Assembly: GCA_025352795.1 (NCBI GenBank)
Contig: JANXSF010000137.1
Coordinates: forward strand, 62,001-126,000
Source: Acidobacteriota bacterium
GTDB taxonomy: Bacteria; Acidobacteriota; Terriglobia; Bryobacterales; Bryobacteraceae
Direction: 5' to 3'
DNA: 64,000 nt
Numbering within the stretch: position 1 is the stretch's first letter; each line of letters opens with the position of its first letter. Positions 24,706 to 32,198 of this stretch are shown here, one piece after another. The position numbers and the translations under genes are program-made. Below the pieces are notes generated by a model. It ran no database searches, had not been told where the DNA came from, and saw nothing but the letters and a program-made list of their open reading frames with translations.

Positions 24706-25736
24706 GTTTCGATAAGCATAAACTGACGGCTCTTTATGGGTCCGGTCAATTGAGTGAAGACCAACGCAAGCAACTTTTTGCAGCGGCGCTTGAAGATCAG
24801 GAATTGTTTGATGCCCTGGCCCATGAGGATTCCATTCGCGACGCGTTGTTGTTGCCTGGTGCACGGGAGAGCGTAATTGCGAGCTTGAAGCCTAAGCGCA
24901 GCCGCTGGTTTGCCTGGGCCGGAGGGTTGGCGGTTGCTGCGGCTGCGGCTGTTGTATTTGTAGTGGTTCGACCGCAGACGCAACCAGTGACGGTGCCCCC
25001 AAGTCCAGGAGTGCAAAGTCCTCAAGTAAAGACGAGCGCTCCGATGGAAGCTGAAGTTCGGAACGAAGAACCGACGCAGACGAAACAGGCGAAGGTGAAG
25101 CAACCTGAGGCACCTCGTCAGATGCAGAGTCCACAGAAGGCGCCGTCAGTAGCTGTCGCCCCTGAAATCGCGCCATTGGAAGCCAGTAAAAAAGAAGGCG
25201 TCGAGTTAAAAGACAAAGCGGCAGACGATCAGAAAGTCATGGTGTCCGCTTCAAGCAGCGCGGTTCAGGTGGAGTCTGTCTTAGTAGACAGGTCTCTGGG
25301 TGCATCGAACCGAGCAGCTCCCCAAGCCAGAAGAGCGAGTTCGCCTCTACCTGCTTACTCAGTGTTACGAAAAAATTCCGATGGGGCATTTGTGCCACTC
25401 CTTTCTGGAGAAGCTCTGAAGAGAGGGGACGCAGTGCGCATTGCGATTACTGCCCCAATGAATGGACGCATGATTGTTGCGTCTGCACCAAACGCGATTC
25501 AGGACATCCAAGCCGGGGAACGTTACCTGATTCCCGCGATCGGCGAAATAGTCCTGGACGGCACTGCTGGTGAATTGACGCTTCGGGGTAGCTTTCAGCC
25601 AACGAATCTGGCTGGTGCTGTGATGAGACTTAGGGAACAGGGTGCTGGGGTGGCGGGTGGCGGTGCGCCTCCACTTCCCAGCAACGGGCCAGCACCCACC
25701 ACAATTCCCTTCGAAATTAAATTGACCTATAAATAA
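24702..25736 (+). CDS. Putative anti-sigma factor with periplasmic DUF4384-like domain
   Basis: A 344-residue protein starting at ATG 24702, overlapping the sigma gene (ATGA). The cytoplasmic N-terminus (about 1-65: LTALYGSGQLSEDQRKQLFAAALEDQELFDALAHED) resembles the helical anti-sigma domain but lacks the His/Cys zinc motif. A transmembrane segment follows (WFAWAGGLAVAAAAAVVFVVV, about 67-88), then a Pro/Lys/Glu-rich stalk (about 90-205). The C-terminal periplasmic part (about 215-310: SVLRKNSDGAFVPLLSGEALKRGDAVRIAI) resembles DUF4384 domains. I infer that it holds the sigma factor and releases it after a periplasmic signal. Confidence 0.75.
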   Translation: MSFDKHKLTALYGSGQLSEDQRKQLFAAALEDQELFDALAHEDSIRDALLLPGARESVIASLKPKRSRWFAWAGGLAVAAAAAVVFVVVRPQTQPVTVPPSPGVQSPQVKTSAPMEAEVRNEEPTQTKQAKVKQPEAPRQMQSPQKAPSVAVAPEIAPLEASKKEGVELKDKAADDQKVMVSASSSAVQVESVLVDRSLGASNRAAPQARRASSPLPAYSVLRKNSDGAFVPLLSGEALKRGDAVRIAITAPMNGRMIVASAPNAIQDIQAGERYLIPAIGEIVLDGTAGELTLRGSFQPTNLAGAVMRLREQGAGVAGGGAPPLPSNGPAPTTIPFEIKLTYK

Positions 25737-25799
25737 AATTCCGATATTGCGAAAGGATCTGCCATTGGCTGAGATTCCCCTTACGAAGGAGATCTTCAA

Positions 25800-27989
25800 A
25801 TGATCCAAAAAAGTTATCTTATCCGTTGCGGCTTGTTGGCCTCTGTGCTTGCTGCCACCGCAACAGGAAACGCCGCATCGGGTTCACTTACGCGCGTTGA
25901 CCGGGGCGGGGAACAAGTAGATTGTCCGCTGAAGCACACCGATGTGAAAGCAGAAATCAGCGGAACCATGGCCCGAGTCCGGGTGACGCAGGAGTTCCAC
26001 AACCCTTCTACGGAAACGATTGAAGCGGTCTATATTTTTCCTTTGCCTCATGGTGCAGCGGTGAACGCCATGAACATTATGGTGGGCGATCACACCATCA
26101 AAGGGACAGTGAAAACTCGTGATGAGGCTCGGCGCATTTACGAACAGGCGAAGAACAGCGGCCGCATGGCGGGCCTGCTTGACCAGAAACGTCCCAACAT
26201 TTTTACGCAGGCCGTGGCCAATATCACCTCCGGTTCCACCATCAAAGTTGAGATTCAATACATTGAACAGTTGCCTTATGATTCAGGAAAATATTCATTC
26301 CTATTCCCCATGGTTGTGGGTCCGCGCTATAGGGGAGTGAATCCGCCGCTTGCCGCCAAGGGAACCCGCGCTGGTCACGACATTTCGGTGGCAGTTCATC
26401 TCAATGCCGGGGCCACCATTCAATCGTTGGATTCCAATACACATGAAATTGAAATCGCCAGCAAACAGGGTGCTACGGCTGACTTGAAGCTGCGGGGCAA
26501 GAATGAAATTCCCAACAAAGATTTTCGTCTGGTGTGGTCCACCGCTCGGCAGAATATTGGGGACTTGTTACTGACCCACAGGACCGGCGACGTCGGCTAT
26601 TTTAATTTGGTTTTGGAACCACCGGCCAAAGTCATGGCCAATGAAATCACACCGCGCGAACTGGTTTTTGTTTTAGACACTTCTGGTTCCATGAACGGCT
26701 TCCCCATTGAGAAGGCCAAGGAATCTATGCGCTATGCCTTGAATACGCTCAACCCTGGCGACACGTTTAACGTGATCACTTTTGCTGGGGACACACACAT
26801 TCTTTACTCTCGACCCGTCCCGGCCACGCCCCAGAACATTGCCCAAGCCAAACGATTTATAGATGGACACTATGGAAGTGGTGGAACAGAGATGATGAAG
26901 GCCATTCGAGCCTCACTGGATGGTGCGCCCAGTGAAGGTCCCATGCGCATCGTTTGCTTCATGACCGATGGCTATGTGGGTAACGAAAGCGAAATTTTAG
27001 CGGAGATTGATCGCCATCCCAATGCCCGTATTTTTTCCTTCGGCATTGGTTCCGCAGTGAACCACTACTTGTTGGACAAGATGGCCGAGCATGGTCGCGG
27101 CGAAGTGGATTACGTCAATCTGAGCGACGACGGGTCCCTGGCTGCCGAACGTTTTTCGCAACGGGTTCATGATCCTTTACTGACGGGAATCAAATTGGAA
27201 TGGAATGGTTTGCCAGTGAAAGATGTGGAACCGATTCGTGTACTGGATCTATTCAGTGCCAAGCCGATTGTGTTGGCGGGTCGTTACACACGCGGAGCGA
27301 AAGGCAATCTGCGGATCACTGGGAAAATGGCGGGTCGGGATTTTGAACGAATTGTTTCTGTGAACCTTCCCGATCGTCAAAGTGACAACTATGCTGTGGC
27401 TCTATTGTGGGGCAGGCGTCGCATTGATTCGCTGGAAAGTTCCGGTGCGGCGGCGAACAAAGAAGCCATCACACGCTTGGGGATCGATTTCCAATTGATG
27501 ACGGCATTCACTTCCTTTGTAGCTGTGGAAGATAGGGTGGTGAACGAAAGTGGCCACCTGCGGACCATTCAAGTTCCTGTGGAGGTGCCTGAGGGTACAC
27601 GTCGCGAAAGTTTTGTGGGTGGGTCTGGATTCGCCGGAGATGTTTCGCGAAGGATGGTTGCCCCAATGAATGGCCCCAGGGACAAAATTGAAGTTCAAAC
27701 CTCCGTGTCAGAAATTCAAATTGCACAACCGGAACAAGAACCCATTGAAAAGAAGGCGAAGATGTCGGAAGATGTGCGCAGGTTGGCGGCAAACGGCGGC
27801 ACTTCACAAATTGAGGTCCGGCTGTTCTTAACGGATACCAGTGATTCGGTATTCGCTGCGTTGCGCAAACTTGGGTTTGAGGTGATCTCAAGACCAGGGC
27901 AGGCGAAGCTGGTGGTGGGGCGCATTGCCGCAGACAAGTTGCAGCAACTGTCCGCTATGCCATTTGTTCAGCACCTCGCTGCAAGATAA
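25800..27989 (+). CDS. Secreted VIT and von Willebrand A domain protein
   Basis: A 729-residue exported protein (signal peptide CGLLASVLAATATGNAAS) with a good GAAGGAG ribosome site. A VIT domain (about residues 35-165) contains VTQEFHNPSTETIEAVYIFPLP and the YEQAKNSGRMAGLLDQKRPNIFTQAVANI blocks. A von Willebrand factor A domain follows (about 282-450) with an intact metal-dependent adhesion site DTSGSM at about residue 290 and downstream Thr/Asp (GGTEMM, CFMTDGY). A C-terminal tail (about 640-729) carries a small alpha/beta repeat. Such proteins form cation-dependent protein contacts at the surface, as in inter-alpha-trypsin inhibitor heavy chains. It is the third gene of the sigma/anti-sigma unit. 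Confidence 0.92.
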   Translation: MIQKSYLIRCGLLASVLAATATGNAASGSLTRVDRGGEQVDCPLKHTDVKAEISGTMARVRVTQEFHNPSTETIEAVYIFPLPHGAAVNAMNIMVGDHTIKGTVKTRDEARRIYEQAKNSGRMAGLLDQKRPNIFTQAVANITSGSTIKVEIQYIEQLPYDSGKYSFLFPMVVGPRYRGVNPPLAAKGTRAGHDISVAVHLNAGATIQSLDSNTHEIEIASKQGATADLKLRGKNEIPNKDFRLVWSTARQNIGDLLLTHRTGDVGYFNLVLEPPAKVMANEITPRELVFVLDTSGSMNGFPIEKAKESMRYALNTLNPGDTFNVITFAGDTHILYSRPVPATPQNIAQAKRFIDGHYGSGGTEMMKAIRASLDGAPSEGPMRIVCFMTDGYVGNESEILAEIDRHPNARIFSFGIGSAVNHYLLDKMAEHGRGEVDYVNLSDDGSLAAERFSQRVHDPLLTGIKLEWNGLPVKDVEPIRVLDLFSAKPIVLAGRYTRGAKGNLRITGKMAGRDFERIVSVNLPDRQSDNYAVALLWGRRRIDSLESSGAAANKEAITRLGIDFQLMTAFTSFVAVEDRVVNESGHLRTIQVPVEVPEGTRRESFVGGSGFAGDVSRRMVAPMNGPRDKIEVQTSVSEIQIAQPEQEPIEKKAKMSEDVRRLAANGGTSQIEVRLFLTDTSDSVFAALRKLGFEVISRPGQAKLVVGRIAADKLQQLSAMPFVQHLAAR

Positions 27990-28012
27990 TTTAAGCGATA
28001 TTCATTAGCGAT

Positions 28013-28048
28013 AAGACTGGCCTTCCATTGCGGAGGGCCAGTCTTTTT
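28013..28048 (+). terminator. Intrinsic terminator after the VIT/vWA gene
   Basis: Arms AAGACTGGCCTTCC (28013-28026) and GGAGGGCCAGTCTT (28032-28045) pair with a single G-T mismatch around ATTGC, followed by TTT. It closes the sigma/anti-sigma/VIT unit ahead of the molybdenum hydroxylase operon. Confidence 0.9.
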
Positions 28049-28104
28049 ACTGTCGATTCCAAAACAGGTCCCACCTTTGCTATATATAGACAGATCTTCC
28101 TGCG

Positions 28105-28770
28105 TTGCAGGATCCAAACCACACTGAAAGGATGGTATCCGCTTTGAGTTCCCAAAAGGATAAAGAAAAGCAGACGAAAGCAGCGGTTTCGCGCCGTGGC
28201 TTTCTGGGCAGCGCCGGCGTTGGTGGCGGCATTCTCGCAACCAGCTTAGGCGCGCAAGAAGCAGCAGCACAAGCCGCAGCGAATGTGATGGGACCCACGG
28301 AAGTGGCCATTACTCTCAACATTAATGGTGCTGCAACAAAATTGCAGGTTGAACCTCGAGTCACCTTGTTAGATGCACTTCGTAACAAACTGGACATGAC
28401 CGGTGCCAAGCGTGTTTGCGACCGTGGCACATGTGGCGCGTGCACAGTAATGGTGAATGGAAAGACCGTTTATGGCTGCTCTGTGCTGGCCATTGATGCG
28501 GTTGGCAAACAGATCACCACAATTGAAAGCTTAGGCGGACCAGGGAAATTGCATCCTGTTTCAGCAGCGTTCATCAAGCATGATGCGCAGCAATGCGGAT
28601 ACTGCACCCCTGGATTTGTGATGGCGGCCAAGGCTTTCCTGGATCGCAATCCTAACCCAACCCGGGAGCAGGTACAAAAAGGCTTGAGCGGAAATATTTG
28701 CCGCTGTGGAACATATGTTGGAATGCGCGAAGCTGTTCTGGAAGCAGCAAGGAGCATGAAGAATGCCTGA
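28105..28770 (+). CDS. Molybdenum hydroxylase [2Fe-2S] subunit, Tat-exported
   Basis: A 221-residue (2Fe-2S)-binding subunit of the xanthine dehydrogenase/aldehyde oxidase family. A twin-arginine leader (SRRGFLGSAGVGGGILATSLGA) precedes the plant-type ferredoxin domain with Cys ligands in CDRGTCGACTVMVNGKTVYGC (about 112-132). The second cluster domain has CGYCTPG (about 172) and CRCGTY (about 209). The start is uncertain: TTG 28105, ATG 28132 or TTG 28144; the AAAGGA at 28127-28132 fits 28144 best by spacing. The following catalytic subunit has no leader, so the complex likely folds in the cytoplasm and is exported as one unit, as known for periplasmic PaoABC. Confidence 0.92.
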   Translation: MQDPNHTERMVSALSSQKDKEKQTKAAVSRRGFLGSAGVGGGILATSLGAQEAAAQAAANVMGPTEVAITLNINGAATKLQVEPRVTLLDALRNKLDMTGAKRVCDRGTCGACTVMVNGKTVYGCSVLAIDAVGKQITTIESLGGPGKLHPVSAAFIKHDAQQCGYCTPGFVMAAKAFLDRNPNPTREQVQKGLSGNICRCGTYVGMREAVLEAARSMKNA

Positions 28771-30907
28771 ATATAGTTGGCCACCAATGAACAAGCGCGC
28801 GGTGATGGGCAAGCCCTTCGACCGCCTGGACGGCCCGGTGAAAGCCAGCGGCCGTGCAAAGTATTCTTCCGATTTGAACAAGCCTGGGCAGTTGTTCGGC
28901 ATGTTTTTACACAGCCCCCATGCCCATGCCAAAGTGAAGAGCATAGACATTTCTGCAGCCAAGGCAATGGAAGGCGTAACCGCTATCCGAGTGATTGCCG
29001 AACCTGGTGCGGAACTGCAATGGGCCGGGCAGGAAGTGGCCGTAGTAAGTGCCGTTCGGGAAGAAATTGCCAACGATGCTATTCGTGCCATCAAGGTTGA
29101 ATATGAAGTTTTGCCGCACGTTGTTCGTGAGGAACTTCTGGCGAAAGTAGGGTCGCGAGCCAAAGCCGCCGGGGAACAGGTAACTGGTGACCCAGACAAA
29201 GCTTTCAAAGATGCGGATGCCGTGTCTGAAGGTGAATATGGTTGCCCGGTGATTACCCATTGCTGTTTGGAACCGCACGGCAATGTTGTGCAATGGCAAG
29301 GCGACACCATTAATTTGTGGCCCTCAACGCAAGCCGTCTCAACCATCGGCGGTGACTTAGCTAAGCAGATGCAGCTTCCGGCGACCAACGTGAAAGTTCA
29401 AATGGACCACGTGGGCGGCGGCTTTGGATCTAAATTTCCTTCGGACAAATGGGGTTCCGAAGGCGCTCATCTATCGAAGGCAAGCGGCGGGCGTCCGGTG
29501 AAGATTTATCTGGATCGGGCCAATGAGTTGACCATCGCCGGGACTCGTCCCAGTGCCTATGCCAAGATCAAAATGGGCGCATCGAAAGATGGCACCATCA
29601 CCGCGTGGCAATCGGAATCCTGGGCTTCCGGTGGTTTGGGTGGCGGCGGAATGCCTCCTATCCCGTATGTATTTACGAAAATCGCGAACTTCCGTTTAAA
29701 CCATACAGCGGTGTCGCTCAATGCTGGTCCGGCTCGTGCATGGCGTGCGCCGAATCATCCGCAGGCAAGTTTTTTAACTTGTTCAGCATTGGAAGATTTG
29801 TCGGCCAAGCTGAAGATGGACCCCTGGGATCTGTTCCATAAGAATATGGACATGTCTCCACGTCCTGAAGTTTATCGCAAGCAGTTGGTGAAAGCGGCTG
29901 AACTGATGGATTGGAAAAAGAAGTGGCATCCACGTGGTTCTGAAACAGGAAACATCCGTCGCGGTTTAGGTTTGGGAATGGCAACTTGGGGTGGCGCTGG
30001 CCATGCTTCCAAGTGTAAAGTGACAATTAATCCTGATGGGTCCATTGAAGTGGAGATCGGCAGCCAGGATATCGGCACCGGTACGCGCACTTGCATCACG
30101 CAGGTGGCGGCGGAAACTTTTGGTCTGCCGATGAGCGCGGTGAAAGTGAAGCTGGGCGACAACGCCTTTCCAGCATCGGGTCCGTCCGGTGGTTCAACAA
30201 CTATTGGCGGCGTTAGCTCCTCAACTCGCAAAGCCGCAGTAAATGCTCTGGAGAAATTGTTTGAGCGCGTGGCCCCTGGGTTGAATGTTGCTGCTGATCA
30301 GTTGGAAGCGGTGGACAACAAAATTCAGCAAAAAGGAAATCCGGCAAAGGGTCTCACCTGGAAACAGGCTTGTCAGAAGTTGGGTGTGGACAAGATTTCG
30401 GAACTGGGTGAAAACGATCAGCGGGCGGCGGCCAAGGAAGGCTTGAACACTTCTGGCGCTGCGGGAATTCAGATGGCGGAAGTGGAAGTGGACATTGAAA
30501 CCGGCATTGTCCGAATGCGCAAAATGGTTGCGGTTCAGGATTGCGGTTTAGTGGTGAATCCCAAGACGGCATCGAGCCAGGTTTATGGTGCCTGCATCAT
30601 GAGCATCTGTTCGGCCCTCATGGAAGAACGCGTGATGGATCGCATGACCGGTAAGGTGTTGAACCCCGATATGGAGTTCTACAAACTGGCAGGTATTGGC
30701 GACATTGGCGAAATTGTGGTTCATATGGACATTACCCCGGAAAATGATAAGCGCGGAATTATCGGGCTGGGTGAACCGTGCGCCATCGGTGGCTTGGCCG
30801 CAATCGCCAACGCTACTGCCAATGCATTGGGTGTGCGGGTTCCCATGGTTCCCTTGACGCCTGATCGAGTGCTGGCTGCTCTTTCTATGAACAGGAGGAA
30901 CGCATAA
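28763..30907 (+). CDS. Molybdenum hydroxylase catalytic (molybdopterin) subunit
   Basis: A 714-residue large subunit of the xanthine dehydrogenase/aldehyde oxidoreductase family, overlapping the [2Fe-2S] subunit gene by 8 bases. Seen motifs: GKPFDRLDGPVKASGRAKYSSD at the N-terminus, the Mo-cofactor blocks HVGGGFGSK (about residue 217) and GPARAWRAPNHPQA (about 318), SQDIGTGTRTCITQVAAE (about 433), GPSGGSTTIGGVSSST (about 473), and near the C-terminus GLGEPCAIGGLAAIANATANALG with the invariant catalytic Glu in GEP (about 670). Substrate preference (aldehyde, purine or other N-heterocycle) cannot be read. It acts with the two flanking subunits. Confidence 0.95.
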   Translation: MPEYSWPPMNKRAVMGKPFDRLDGPVKASGRAKYSSDLNKPGQLFGMFLHSPHAHAKVKSIDISAAKAMEGVTAIRVIAEPGAELQWAGQEVAVVSAVREEIANDAIRAIKVEYEVLPHVVREELLAKVGSRAKAAGEQVTGDPDKAFKDADAVSEGEYGCPVITHCCLEPHGNVVQWQGDTINLWPSTQAVSTIGGDLAKQMQLPATNVKVQMDHVGGGFGSKFPSDKWGSEGAHLSKASGGRPVKIYLDRANELTIAGTRPSAYAKIKMGASKDGTITAWQSESWASGGLGGGGMPPIPYVFTKIANFRLNHTAVSLNAGPARAWRAPNHPQASFLTCSALEDLSAKLKMDPWDLFHKNMDMSPRPEVYRKQLVKAAELMDWKKKWHPRGSETGNIRRGLGLGMATWGGAGHASKCKVTINPDGSIEVEIGSQDIGTGTRTCITQVAAETFGLPMSAVKVKLGDNAFPASGPSGGSTTIGGVSSSTRKAAVNALEKLFERVAPGLNVAADQLEAVDNKIQQKGNPAKGLTWKQACQKLGVDKISELGENDQRAAAKEGLNTSGAAGIQMAEVEVDIETGIVRMRKMVAVQDCGLVVNPKTASSQVYGACIMSICSALMEERVMDRMTGKVLNPDMEFYKLAGIGDIGEIVVHMDITPENDKRGIIGLGEPCAIGGLAAIANATANALGVRVPMVPLTPDRVLAALSMNRRNA

Positions 30908-30908
30908 A

Positions 30909-31886
30909 ATGCAGAACTTCGAATTCGCCAATCCGGCAACTTTGAATGAAGCGCTAGGCCTGCTGGGGTCGCAATGGGGAGAGGCCGATGTTTTGGCTGG
31001 TGGCACTGACCTGCTCAGTCTGATGAAGGAATATCTTCATTCGCCCAAGCGCGTAGTGAACATCAAAAACATAAAGGAACTGGGTGGCATTGCCAAGTCT
31101 GGAACAGGACTTCGCATTGGCGCAACGGTGACTTTGGATGAACTGGCGTCGAATGCGCTGGTGCGGCAAATGTATCCATCGCTGGCCCAAGCGGCATTGG
31201 AAGTATCCAGTCCGCAATTGCGGAACATGGGTACCGTTGGCGGCGATTTGTGCCAGCGGCCACGTTGCTGGTATTTCCGACGCGGCAATGGTTTGTTGGG
31301 TCAGGATGAAAATGGCAAAAGCTTGGTGACGACTGGTGAGAACAAGTATCACGCCATTTTCGGCAGTGGTCCAGCGTTGTTCGTCAGTGCTTCCAGCTTT
31401 GGACCCGCTTTAGTGGCTTTAGGGGCAAAGGTAACTTTGGTTTCAGCCAGTGGGAAGCGAGACGTCCCGATGAGTGAATTTTTCGTTTCTCCGAAGTCAA
31501 ATGGGGAACGGGAAATCGCTCTGAAGCCGAATGAGATTCTGACGCAGATTATGATTCCGGCCGCAGGAACGAATGCCACTTATGAAGTACGGCATCGGGA
31601 AGCAGTGGACTGGCCATTGACGTCGGCATCGGTTAATTTGACGATGGCGGGGGGTGTGGTGAAATCGGCAGTAGTTGTGATGGGTCACGTGGCGGCGACG
31701 CCATGGCGGGCATCTCAGGCCGAGCAGATGCTAACTGGCAAGAAGATCGACGCAGCGTTGGCGGAACGTGCTGGTGAAGCAGCAGTGGCCAATGCAACTC
31801 CTCTTTCTGAAAATGGTTATAAGGTGCAGTTGGCCAAGGTGGCAGTGAAGCGAGCCATTCTGAAGGCTGCTGGCCTTACGGTGTAG
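30909..31886 (+). CDS. Molybdenum hydroxylase FAD-binding subunit
   Basis: A 325-residue FAD subunit (CoxM/PaoB type), one base after the catalytic subunit stop, with AGGAGG just upstream. The FAD-binding blocks are ADVLAGGTDLLSLMKE (about residues 26-41) and the LRNMGTVGGDLCQRPRCWYFRRGN segment (about 98-122). PaoB-like relatives bind a [4Fe-4S] cluster by four Cys in a loop here. Only two Cys (in LCQRPRC) are seen and the rest of the loop (GLLGQDENGKSL) has none, so this cluster is probably absent or altered. It completes a three-gene operon in the order FeS, Mo, FAD. Confidence 0.94.
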   Translation: MQNFEFANPATLNEALGLLGSQWGEADVLAGGTDLLSLMKEYLHSPKRVVNIKNIKELGGIAKSGTGLRIGATVTLDELASNALVRQMYPSLAQAALEVSSPQLRNMGTVGGDLCQRPRCWYFRRGNGLLGQDENGKSLVTTGENKYHAIFGSGPALFVSASSFGPALVALGAKVTLVSASGKRDVPMSEFFVSPKSNGEREIALKPNEILTQIMIPAAGTNATYEVRHREAVDWPLTSASVNLTMAGGVVKSAVVVMGHVAATPWRASQAEQMLTGKKIDAALAERAGEAAVANATPLSENGYKVQLAKVAVKRAILKAAGLTV

Positions 31887-31889
31887 CTT

Positions 31890-32120
31890 ATGTCGGTTTT
31901 CAAACGAGAACGGGCAGGGTTGACGGTTATTGACGATGACCGTTGTGACAATTTGCGGTGGAAAGGAATGTTCATCGAAGCCGAATGGGACCCCCAGGTT
32001 CCGCACGGCAACGACCGATTGTTCTGGTGCCACAAAACGCAGAATTGTTTAGGTCCAGATAGCAAGTTAGTAGATGAATACGAGTGCAATGAAGCTCGCA
32101 AGTGTTACTTGGCTTTGTAA
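31890..32120 (+). CDS. Small Cys-rich protein at the end of the molybdenum hydroxylase operon
   Basis: A 76-residue protein starting 3 bases after the FAD-subunit stop, so probably co-transcribed. It is unlike a shadow frame because it has a regular pattern: DDRCDNLRWKGMFIEAEWDP, then LFWCHKTQNCLGPDSKLVDEYECNEARKCY. Five Cys (about residues 19, 47, 53, 66 and 72) and several His/Asp suggest a metal- or disulfide-stabilised mini-domain. There is no signal peptide. I do not recognise a family name. A role in assembly, metal delivery or electron transfer for the upstream enzyme is a guess from position. Confidence 0.6.
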   Translation: MSVFKRERAGLTVIDDDRCDNLRWKGMFIEAEWDPQVPHGNDRLFWCHKTQNCLGPDSKLVDEYECNEARKCYLAL

Positions 32121-32198
32121 GTTTCAGAGATAGTGAACAATGCAAACGGCCGCGACGGAGGAATCCATTCGAGGCCGCTTTGCCGTTCGCGTTGACGT

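Noticed and set aside
24324-25103. 259-codon leftward frame opposite the sigma/anti-sigma genes
   Set aside because: Antisense, Arg/Pro/Leu-rich, no start signal; the sense genes are much better supported.
28561-29388. 275-codon leftward frame opposite the molybdenum hydroxylase genes
   Set aside because: Antisense to two clear genes; low-complexity Ser/Ala/Thr translation without motifs.
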